Origin: Candidatus Falkowiibacteriota bacterium | Lineage (GTDB): Bacteria; Patescibacteriota; Patescibacteriia; Patescibacteriales; SZUA-104 | DNA: 5,204 nt | NCBI GenBank assembly: GCA_003231075.1 | Contig: QIIF01000152.1 | Location: 1-5,204, forward strand | Direction: 5' to 3' | Part shown: positions 1 to 4,551 of the stretch, piece after piece | Numbering within the stretch: the first letter of the stretch is position 1 | How the letters are laid out: each line of letters starts with the position of its first letter | The notes under the pieces: generated by a model | Databases searched by the model: none | The model's input: the letters and a program-made list of their open reading frames with translations, nothing else | Told to the model about the DNA's origin: nothing | Made by a program: the position numbers and the translations under genes

Positions 1-771
1 AATCAATCTGTCCCGCATCCATTTCGGAGAATCTTCAATTTTAATTCCATCCATAGCGACAGCCATATACCGCGGGCATAAATCAAAATCCTCAACATTG
101 CACTTCAGCGTAAGCCCCCTTGATAAAGGGGGTTGGGGGATTTTTTGTAAGCCCCCTTGATAAAGGGGGTTGGGGGATTTATTTGAATTATACTCCTTAA
201 ACTTAACGCTCAAGAAAGCGGAAATCTCTCTGGCAATGCCGTAATGGCTCCATAAATCCGGCCGATGGGTGATTGACTTATTATCAACTTCGTAAACAGT
301 ATCTTTTAACCCCAAATATTCTCCAAAATTCTCCCCCGCTTTCGCTTTTTTATCCAAAATCATAATACCTTCATGGTTATTGCCCAAACCAAGCTCATCC
401 TCCGCGCAAAGCATACCGCATGACTTTTCTCCCCTCACTTCCGCCTCCTTAATTTCCATGCTATTCGGTAAAATCGCGCCCACCAAAGCGACCGGAACCA
501 ATTGCCCGACTTCAATATTCGGAGCGCCGCAAACAATCCGTAGAGACGCGCCGCGGCGCGTCTCTACGCGCGCAATCCGCAATCTATCCGCGTTTGGGTG
601 TTTTTCTATCTCTAAAATTTTTCCCACCACGACATTTTTAAATTTCTCCGCCTGATTTTCAACACTCTCAATCTCTACCGTATGGGTAGTCAAAAGCAAA
701 CCCAAATCATCCGGAGTAATTTTCTTCGGAATATCCACAAAATCTTTTAGCCAATTTAACGATATTAACAT
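1..771 (-). CDS. pheT: Phenylalanyl-tRNA synthetase beta subunit, N-terminal part (partial)
   Basis: Cytoplasmic subunit of the alpha2-beta2 enzyme that charges tRNA-Phe. PheT supplies tRNA binding and editing, while PheS holds the catalytic site. The first 257 codons are present, about a third of the usual ~800, and the gene continues past position 1. The start ATG at 771-769 opens MLISLNWLKDFV, the typical PheT N-terminus. Residues ~40-150 form the EMAP/OB-fold tRNA-binding domain (HPNADRLRI at 58-66, IVCGAPN at 79-85, CGMLCAEDELGL at 118-129). Residues 162-183 (EVDNKSITHRPDLWSHYGIARE) match the family, and NVEDFDLCPRYMA at 225-237 opens the B3/B4 editing region. Two repeat insertions are in frame: a palindrome at residues 69-78 and a 34-bp tandem repeat at 198-221. 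No Shine-Dalgarno is seen; a mobile-element end lies 6 nt upstream of the start. Identity is secure. Confidence 0.96.
   Translation of the reverse strand, partial: MLISLNWLKDFVDIPKKITPDDLGLLLTTHTVEIESVENQAEKFKNVVVGKILEIEKHPNADRLRIARVETRRGASLRIVCGAPNIEVGQLVPVALVGAILPNSMEIKEAEVRGEKSCGMLCAEDELGLGNNHEGIMILDKKAKAGENFGEYLGLKDTVYEVDNKSITHRPDLWSHYGIAREISAFLSVKFKEYNSNKSPNPLYQGGLQKIPQPPLSRGLTLKCNVEDFDLCPRYMAVAMDGIKIEDSPKWMRDRLI
110..180. repeat. Tandem pair of a 34-bp hairpin repeat inside pheT
   Basis: Two identical 34-bp copies (110-143 and 147-180) are separated by ttt, giving a period of 37. Each contains ccccctt-gata-aaggggg, a 7-bp stem with a 4-nt loop. Because 37 is not a multiple of 3, pheT reads the two copies in different frames. 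One gives KSPNPLYQGG and the other KIPQPPLSRG, and neither contains a stop. The insert covers PheT residues 198-221, a linker between IAREISAFL and the B3/B4 domain. The C-rich core resembles dispersed repeats I recall from CPR and other genomes; I could not check this. Confidence 0.93.
539..568. repeat. 30-bp perfect palindrome inside pheT (GAGAC/GTCTC family)
   Basis: The two 15-bp arms (cgtagagacgcgccg and its exact complement) meet at 553/554 with no loop. The palindrome is read in frame as VETRRGASLR, PheT residues 69-78. This lies in the OB-fold tRNA-binding domain between HPNADRLRI and IVCGAPN. Ordinary PheT proteins have a short variable loop of similar length here, so the palindrome seems to replace the loop rather than break the fold. 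Confidence 0.95.
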
Positions 772-776
772 ATATT

Positions 777-821
777 TTCTACCGAGCTTCAGCTCGGGTT
801 TCGCGGCTTTAGCCGCCCGTC
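777..821. repeat. Hairpin repeat, copy 1 (element left end)
   Basis: This 45-bp unit holds two hairpins: ccgagct-tc-agctcgg (782-797) and gcggct-tt-agccgc (803-816). It differs from the copy at 2305-2349 only at position 790. A third hairpin, gcaagtt-aa-aacttgc (823-838), follows directly and is absent from the second copy. The unit begins 6 nt upstream of the pheT start, so its first hairpin covers the place where a ribosome binding site would be. No U-tract follows on either strand, so it does not look like an intrinsic terminator. Confidence 0.93.
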
Positions 822-848
822 GGCAAGTTAAAACTTGCTCAACTTAAT

Positions 849-1419
849 TTATAAATCAACATAACCCCGCGCATCCTCATTAGTATCTATAACCCCATAA
901 ACTAATTCACGCGCCGTGTCTTCACCGTACTTTTCGCTGTAAATCAAAAACTTGAAAATTTATTTTGCTTTAATTCATTAAAAGTGCCGACTTCTTTATG
1001 TTTCAACAAATTGCCTATAATATACCCCGTTACCTTCCAGTCCATTTCTCCCGAAGTAATCCTTATTATTTTTCTATTTTTCCAAATATTATTATATTGG
1101 CTTTATATCTTTATTTATATTCATAAGAAATGCCTCCGCGCAACATTTGTTTTATTTTTACCATATCAACTTCCCTTTCAAAATAAAATTTCAAATGATA
1201 ATGATTAATAGCAATACTGTACGCGGTAATAGGCACTCTTAATATTTCTTGTACTTTTTTAAATTGATTTAAAATTATCTGCTTTTGATCTTCTGTTCTA
1301 AAATAAGGAAAATGAATATATGTTGAATCTGCTAAAAAATATATTGACTTTTCCGGCCAAAATTGTTTTTCTCTATCTATGGCTTTCATATAAATAATCG
1401 CCCTGCCGATCCTTGACAC
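849..1419 (-). pseudogene. Y1 (REP-associated/IS200-like) transposase, broken by several lesions
   Basis: Intact relatives are HUH single-strand transposases that move REP or IS200-like DNA. The first ~100 codons are readable. Start is a GTG at 1419 or, more plausibly, the ATG at 1389 (MKAIDREKQFWPEKSIYFLA). The HUH motif INHYHLKF has its histidine codons at 1201-1203 and 1195-1197. After LRGGISYEYK there is a TAA (1111-1113). A frame change between ~1085 and 1096 then gives IWKNRKIIRITSGEMDWKV and TGYIIGNLLKHKEV, which holds the likely catalytic Tyr (codon 1022-1024). A one-base loss near 945 turns an expected TTT TGG ATT into TTT TGA. The last frame reads IYSEKYGEDTARELVYG and ends at the TAA at 849. 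Restored length from 1389 is ~180 residues, normal for the family. Identity comes from the motifs and remembered family patterns; loss of function is clear. Confidence 0.85.
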
Positions 1420-1457
1420 TAATCATAAAACTTTAATTTCACACAGGCGGCTAAAGG

Positions 1458-1471
1458 CCGGTAGAATAAAT
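1458..1471. repeat. Right-end sequence of the Y1 element
   Basis: The 14 bases ccggtagaataaat are identical to 2373-2386, the right end of the mini-element. They contain the GTAG tetranucleotide, which also marks REP sequences in enterobacteria. GTAG also occurs at the left ends when those are read on the minus strand. Confidence 0.7.
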
Positions 1472-1504
1472 AATTCTTTTTTACATTATTTGTGAATTTG
1501 TGTT

Positions 1505-1528
1505 TAAATTTGTAAATTTGTAAATTTG
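1505..1528. repeat. Short tandem repeat, taaatttg x3
   Basis: Three exact copies of an 8-bp unit lie just downstream of the Nif3 gene, preceded by related ttgtgaatttgtg words from about 1489. This is a low-complexity spacer and no function is evident. Confidence 0.85.
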
Positions 1529-1536
1529 TAATAAAC

Positions 1537-2286
1537 TTAAATATCATTAGGAATATCAATAAATTCAACTTTAATTTTAAACTTTTTTTCTACTAACTCG
1601 CCCAAATTCTGTATGCCCAATTTCTCTGTATTATAATGGCCGGCGTTGATATAATTAATTTTTGCCTCTTCAACACCCCAAACCACGCTCTCGCAAATAT
1701 CGCCGCACATATAAGTATCCGCTCCCTTTTCTTGGGCTTGCGTAAATTCACGCGAAGCGCCGCCTGAGACAATTCCCACTCTTTTAATAATATTCGGCCC
1801 CGCCGATATTATATAAGAGTTTACGCCTAATTTCTTATTCACTAAATCAACAAAATCACCAAACTTCACCGGCTCCGCCAAATCGCCTACAAAACCGACA
1901 TGAAACGGTTCTATATTTTTTATTCCCAATAACTCGCAAAGAGACGCGTTATTGCCGATTACCGGATGCGCGTCAAGCGGCAAATGAAAGCCGGCCAAGT
2001 TAATATCATTCTCTAAAAGCAATTTAATCCTATTCCTGATAACTCCTTTTAATCGGAACGGGACTGGCAAATGTTTATTAAAAACGCCATGATGAACCAT
2101 TATCATTTTTGCTTTTTTCTTTACGGCGATTTCAATTAGTTTTTGCGACAAACTGACACCTGTAATAATTTTGTTCGTTTTCGGCGCGCCCTCAATCTGA
2201 AGGCCGTTGGCGCAAGAATCTTCAAAGTCCTTAACTTTCAAATAATCCTCCGAATATTTAATTATTTCTTTTACTTCAATTTGCAT
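1537..2286 (-). CDS. Nif3/YbgI-family dinuclear metal-centre protein (DUF34)
   Basis: A 249-residue cytoplasmic protein of the Nif3-like family, often labelled GTP cyclohydrolase 1 type 2 homolog. Known members form hexamers with a two-metal site; the cellular reaction is not firmly established. The expected ligands are visible: H65 and H66 in MVHHGVF, H101 and D105 in GFHLPLDAHP, and H217 and E221 in AGHYNTEKLG. GNNASL at 111-116 is also typical. The length fits the short form that lacks the inserted PII-like domain of longer homologs. The ATG at 2286 starts MQIEVKEIIKYSEDYL, a normal N-terminus. No Shine-Dalgarno is seen. The mini-element ends 18 nt upstream of the start. The gene lies between pheS and pheT, which normally adjoin. 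A functional tie to the synthetase is not implied; it may simply share their transcript. Confidence 0.95.
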   Translation of the reverse strand: MQIEVKEIIKYSEDYLKVKDFEDSCANGLQIEGAPKTNKIITGVSLSQKLIEIAVKKKAKMIMVHHGVFNKHLPVPFRLKGVIRNRIKLLLENDINLAGFHLPLDAHPVIGNNASLCELLGIKNIEPFHVGFVGDLAEPVKFGDFVDLVNKKLGVNSYIISAGPNIIKRVGIVSGGASREFTQAQEKGADTYMCGDICESVVWGVEEAKINYINAGHYNTEKLGIQNLGELVEKKFKIKVEFIDIPNDI

Positions 2287-2304
2287 AAAATTTGTGTTAC
2301 AATC

Positions 2305-2386
2305 TTCTACCGAGCTTTAGCTCGGGTTTCGCGGCTTTAGCCGCCCGTCCAGCGCGGATTAAACTCTAAAAACCGGTAGAATAAAT
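2305..2386. mobile_element. Mini-element (MITE/REP-like) with the same ends as the Y1 transposase remnant
   Basis: The left 45 bp (2305-2349) match 777-821 with one difference and carry hairpins ccgagct-tt-agctcgg (2310-2325) and gcggct-tt-agccgc (2331-2344). The right 14 bp (2373-2386) equal 1458-1471. Inverted termini ttctaccg (2305-2312) and cggtagaa (2374-2381) enclose 77 bp with no coding capacity. It fills most of the pheS-Nif3 gap and points the same way as the transposase copy. It is probably a non-autonomous derivative that the transposase once moved. A role in RNA stability between pheS and the Nif3 gene is possible but unsupported. Confidence 0.8.
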
Positions 2387-2399
2387 CATGCGAAATTTA

Positions 2400-3476
2400 T
2401 TAAAACTGATTAAGAAAACGCAAATCCCCGCTATTGAACCATCTAATATCGTCAATGCCGTATTTCATCATCGCTAACCTGTTAATTCCCATTCCAAAAG
2501 CAAAACCGCTGTATTTTTCCGGATCTATTCCGCCGGCGCGTAAAACATTCGGATGGACAAGCCCTGCTCCCAGCATTTCCAACCATCCTCCGTACTTGCA
2601 GCTCGGGCACCCCGGACCGTTGCATATAGTACATTTTATGTCTATTTCAAAACCCGGCTCAACAAAAGGAAAATATCCCGGCCTAAGCCGCAATTCAACT
2701 TCTTGTTTTAAAATTCCTGACAACATTTCTTTTAAAACCGCGGTTAAATTGCTTATAGAAATATCTTCGCCAACCATCAGCCCTTCCAATTGGTAAAAAG
2801 TATGTTCATGATTGGCGTCAAGCGCCTCAGACCTAAAAACCTTTCCGGGAACGACTAAGCGTAAAGGCGCGCCGTACTTCCGCATCGCCCTAATCTGCAC
2901 CGGCGAAGTATGCGGTCTCATCACAAGATCGCTCGCCTCGCCGAAGACTCCCGAGACTAAGTCTCCAATTGGAGACTTAGTCTCTTTGCCTGTCTCTTTG
3001 GTTATATAAAAAGTGTCCTGCGTATCCCGCGCCGGATGGTGCGCCGGAATATTCAATGCTTCAAAAGCATAATAATCCGACTCTAATTCCGGACCGTCCA
3101 AAACCATAAAACCCATAGAAGTGAATAAATCTTCCAACTCGTTTTGCACCTGCGTTATCGGATGCAGATGGCCTCTGTTTATTTTCTCTCCCGCCGGCAA
3201 AGTAACATCAATAAATCCTTCCGCCGCCGCGCTTCCCTCAATCATCTCTTTTGCCCGCTTAAACTTCGCCTGCAATTCCGTTTTCACTTCATTCGCCATT
3301 TTGCCTAAAATCTTTTTTTCTTCCACGCTTAAATCGGCAATCCCCCGTAAAATTTTCGTCAATTCTCCCTTGCGGCCCAAATATTTTATTTCCAAAGCGC
3401 GCAAAACATCCGAACTTTTTACTTTGTCCAAATTATCAATAATTTCATTTTTTAATTTTTCTAATTGTTTTTTCAT
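2400..3476 (-). CDS. pheS: Phenylalanyl-tRNA synthetase alpha subunit
   Basis: Catalytic subunit of the alpha2-beta2 synthetase, which activates phenylalanine and transfers it to tRNA-Phe in the cytoplasm. It is complete at 358 residues; the bacterial norm is ~330-350. Residues 1-85 are the charged helical tRNA-binding arm. The class II core follows: HPITQVQNELEDLF (105-118), HPARDTQDTFYI (147-158), RPHTSPVQIRAM (187-198), motif 2 with PGKVFRSEALDANHEHTFYQ (210-229), the phenylalanine-pocket segment YFPFVEPGFEIDI (268-280), and motif 3 GFAFGMGINRLAMMKYGIDDIR (324-345). Four cysteines (C282, C285, C290, C293) form a CxxCx4CxxC knuckle, known in a subset of bacterial PheS and probably zinc-binding. 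Residues ~159-183 are an extra loop built on a 32-bp palindrome. The ATG at 3476 has no evident Shine-Dalgarno. pheT is not adjacent: the Nif3 gene and a transposase remnant intervene. Confidence 0.98.
   Translation of the reverse strand: MKKQLEKLKNEIIDNLDKVKSSDVLRALEIKYLGRKGELTKILRGIADLSVEEKKILGKMANEVKTELQAKFKRAKEMIEGSAAAEGFIDVTLPAGEKINRGHLHPITQVQNELEDLFTSMGFMVLDGPELESDYYAFEALNIPAHHPARDTQDTFYITKETGKETKSPIGDLVSGVFGEASDLVMRPHTSPVQIRAMRKYGAPLRLVVPGKVFRSEALDANHEHTFYQLEGLMVGEDISISNLTAVLKEMLSGILKQEVELRLRPGYFPFVEPGFEIDIKCTICNGPGCPSCKYGGWLEMLGAGLVHPNVLRAGGIDPEKYSGFAFGMGINRLAMMKYGIDDIRWFNSGDLRFLNQF
2953..2984. repeat. 32-bp perfect palindrome inside pheS (GAGAC/GTCTC family)
   Basis: The arms gagactaagtctccaa and their exact complement meet at 2968/2969. 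The palindrome is read in frame as ETKSPIGDLVS, PheS residues 165-175, between DTFYI and the LVMRPHTSP strand. In ordinary PheS these two segments are joined by a short turn. The 9-mer gtctctttg occurs at 2980-2988 and again at 2992-3000, a 12-base period that yields KETG-KETK. The insertion site may therefore have been locally duplicated. Confidence 0.95.
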
Positions 3477-3478
3477 AA

Positions 3479-3526
3479 TACGAACCTACGAATTTTATGC
3501 GAATTCTACGAACTTGCGAATTCTAC
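3479..3526. repeat. Inverted repeat flanking the GxxExxY gene, pheS side
   Basis: These 48 bases are the reverse complement of 3937-3985 apart from about four substitutions and two single-base indels. The shared core, ttttatgcgaattctacgaa, is exact. The repeat starts 3 nt upstream of the pheS ATG and stops 6 nt before the end of the GxxExxY stop codon. It therefore occupies nearly all of the spacer. Confidence 0.88.
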
Positions 3527-3532
3527 TAATTA

Positions 3533-3922
3533 TTATTCACTTCCTAATGAATTTAAAATTCTTTTGGGTTTTATTGATATGTCTCTGAAATTTACTACAA
3601 TACATAATTTAAATCCAGTTACTGCTAAATAGCGCTTCATCTGCCTATAATCATCCTTTGTTATATAATTTTTTGCCTTTGCATCAAATAAAATTTTACT
3701 TTCTATAATAAAATCCACCCTATTACCGCCAATTTTCTTTTCTCCCAGTAATATACTTAAATCTTTTTCTCTTTCATATTGAATACCTTCTTTATTAAAA
3801 AACTCTTCTAAAATATCACAATATTGTTTTTCTTTTCCAAATCTTCCCAAAATATCATGCGCATTAAAACATAGCCCAACAATTTTATAAGAAAGATCTT
3901 TGCAAATTATTTTTTCATCCAT
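3533..3922 (-). CDS. GxxExxY family protein (PD-(D/E)XK-like fold)
   Basis: A 129-residue protein of the GxxExxY family, whose biochemical role is not established. The N-terminal half has LSYKIVGLCFNAHDILGRFG (10-29) followed by KEKQYCDILEEFF (30-42). The signature is spaced G26-x4-E31-xx-Y34, a variant I associate with CPR homologs; the classical spacing is GxxExxY. A nuclease-like core follows: RVDFIIESKILFDAKAK (68-84) places D70, D80 and K82 as in PD-(D/E)XK folds. It ends in VNFRDISIKPKRIL (110-123), close to the usual family terminus. The start is the ATG at 3922. It lies 62 nt after the membrane-protein gene and 56 nt before pheS, and both gaps are filled by inverted repeats. It may be a mobile or accessory cassette dropped into a housekeeping operon. 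Family assignment is firm; nuclease activity is inference only. Confidence 0.88.
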   Translation of the reverse strand: MDEKIICKDLSYKIVGLCFNAHDILGRFGKEKQYCDILEEFFNKEGIQYEREKDLSILLGEKKIGGNRVDFIIESKILFDAKAKNYITKDDYRQMKRYLAVTGFKLCIVVNFRDISIKPKRILNSLGSE

Positions 3923-3936
3923 ATTTTTTTAAATTT

Positions 3937-3985
3937 GTAGCTTCGCATGTTCGTAGAATTCGCATAAAAATTCGTAGATTCGCAT
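3937..3985. repeat. Inverted repeat flanking the GxxExxY gene, membrane-protein side
   Basis: This is the partner of 3479-3526 in opposite orientation. Its outer end touches the TGA stop of the membrane-protein gene (3985-3987), and its inner end is 14 nt upstream of the GxxExxY start. The two repeats thus delimit a ~507-bp unit that spans exactly from one neighbouring gene to the other. Confidence 0.88.
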
Positions 3986-4362
3986 CATGCTTTACGATAA
4001 CTTATTAAAAAAAACTCCAGCACCGACAGCCCGACAACCAATAAAAACAAATTCAGCCAGCTGAATAAATTTTTTGACAATAAGAACAAAACCGCGATTA
4101 TTAAAAAAGAAAATAAAAACGACTGCCGGAACGCGTCCCTGACCGAACGGAACGCCAGCTCATGCTTCAATCCGACAAACCTTATTACAAAACCGATTAA
4201 AGCTCCCGTACCGACCATGGCTAAAAATAAAGACAAATAAAACAATAAAAAACCCAGCCAATTCGTTATCTCCGGATTTACATTCCATAAAACAAAAATA
4301 AACGCCGCCCAGCATAGCAAGGTTGTTGTTAGCATTATAATAAGATATGAGCGTAGAGTCAT
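3985..4362 (-). CDS. Small 4-TM membrane protein of unknown function
   Basis: A 125-residue hydrophobic protein, predicted integral to the cytoplasmic membrane. Four likely membrane helices lie at about residues 5-28, 35-61, 80-96 and 99-121. A polar loop (HELAFRSVRDAFRQ, 67-80) with several Arg separates the two hairpins. No catalytic or transport motif is recognisable, and the N-terminus reads as TM1 rather than a cleavable signal peptide. The sequence looks like a conserved CPR hypothetical that I recall upstream of pheS in such genomes; this is memory, not a search. The ATG at 4362 follows a ~120-nt AU-rich leader with a candidate promoter. It ends in TGA at 3985, where the inverted repeat begins. 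It is probably the first gene of the transcript that leads into pheS. Function cannot be stated. Confidence 0.85.
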   Translation of the reverse strand: MTLRSYLIIMLTTTLLCWAAFIFVLWNVNPEITNWLGFLLFYLSLFLAMVGTGALIGFVIRFVGLKHELAFRSVRDAFRQSFLFSFLIIAVLFLLSKNLFSWLNLFLLVVGLSVLEFFLISYRKA

Positions 4363-4374
4363 AAAAAATGTAAA

Positions 4375-4485
4375 ATGTAAAAATCAAAAATCAAAATGAC
4401 AATTTAAAATGCAAAGTTAATTTTAATTTTTACAATTTTTAAATTTTACACTGTCATTTTGATTTTTGATATTTAATTTTTACAT
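4375..4485. repeat. Long AU-rich inverted repeat in the leader upstream of the membrane-protein gene
   Basis: An exact 18-bp inverted pair, 4384-4401 (tcaaaaatcaaaatgaca) and 4452-4469, is extended by a matching atgtaaaaat (4375-4384 and the complement of 4476-4485) after a short internal bulge. The central ~50 nt are A/T-rich. If transcription starts near 4486, almost the whole 5' leader could fold into this one hairpin. The stem is A/U-rich and weak, and it may simply be a dispersed spacer repeat. Confidence 0.75.
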
Positions 4486-4492
4486 TAATACT

Positions 4493-4521
4493 ACTTTACC
4501 ACTATAACACTATTTTTTCAA
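4493..4521 (-). promoter_or_regulatory. Candidate sigma-70-type promoter for the membrane protein-GxxExxY-pheS transcript
   Basis: On the minus strand TTGAAA (4516-4521) lies 17 nt before TAAAGT (4493-4498), matching the -35 and -10 consensus at 5 and 4 of 6 positions. Transcription would start near 4486, about 124 nt upstream of the ATG at 4362. An overlapping TATAGT at 4501-4506 is a better -10 box but lacks a good -35. In AT-rich DNA such matches also arise by chance. Confidence 0.4.
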
Positions 4522-4551
4522 GAAAAACGAAATTAATTTAGAATATTCGGA

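Larger units (their letters stand above)
777..1471. mobile_element. Remnant of a REP-associated/IS200-like (Y1) transposable element
   Basis: A decayed Y1 transposase (849-1419) is bracketed by ends that recur together at 2305-2386. The left end, 777-821, carries two hairpins and matches 2305-2349 at 44 of 45 positions. The right end, ccggtagaataaat at 1458-1471, is identical to 2373-2386. The outer 8 bp, ttctaccg (777-784) and cggtagaa (1459-1466), are inverted repeats. A ggcggctaaagg block next to the right end (1446-1457) resembles the reverse of the left-end hairpin. Boundaries are inferred from the shared ends. No target-site duplication is visible, as expected for Y1 elements. Confidence 0.72.

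Noticed and set aside
110..180. A possible CRISPR array (two 34-bp repeats)
   Set aside because: The spacer is only 3 nt, there are just two copies, and both are translated within pheT.
110..180. pheT broken by a frameshift at the tandem repeat
   Set aside because: The frame stays open through both copies and resumes normal PheT sequence (NVEDFDLCPRYMA).
380..655. Plus-strand open frame of 91 codons
   Set aside because: It lies antisense to pheT, whose conserved motifs occupy the same bases.
984..1208. Plus-strand open frame of 74 codons
   Set aside because: It is antisense to the transposase remnant and encodes a low-complexity hydrophobic peptide with no recognisable feature.
2143..2340. 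Plus-strand open frame across the Nif3 start and the mini-element
   Set aside because: It is antisense to a clear gene and runs through hairpin repeats; it shows no domain.
2305..2349. Intrinsic terminator after pheS
   Set aside because: The hairpins are strong, but no U-tract follows in the transcribed direction and they match a dispersed element end.
2434..3588. Three plus-strand open frames opposite pheS
   Set aside because: They are shadows of the conserved pheS coding sequence on the other strand.
3979..3990. UGA recoding as in some CPR lineages, extending the membrane protein past its TGA
   Set aside because: Read-through would run only into the inverted repeat, and no conserved gene in the window needs UGA as a sense codon.
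3470..3995. Target-site duplication around the GxxExxY cassette
   Set aside because: The bases outside the two inverted repeats do not match beyond a chance trinucleotide.
4160..4387. Alternative minus-strand frame of 75 codons overlapping the membrane-protein gene
   Set aside because: The overlapping frame at 3985-4362 gives four regular membrane helices; this one gives no coherent pattern.
4363..4551. T-box or other tRNA-sensing riboswitch ahead of the pheS transcript
   Set aside because: I see no T-box core sequence, specifier loop or GC-rich terminator/antiterminator; the leader is simple A/T repeats.
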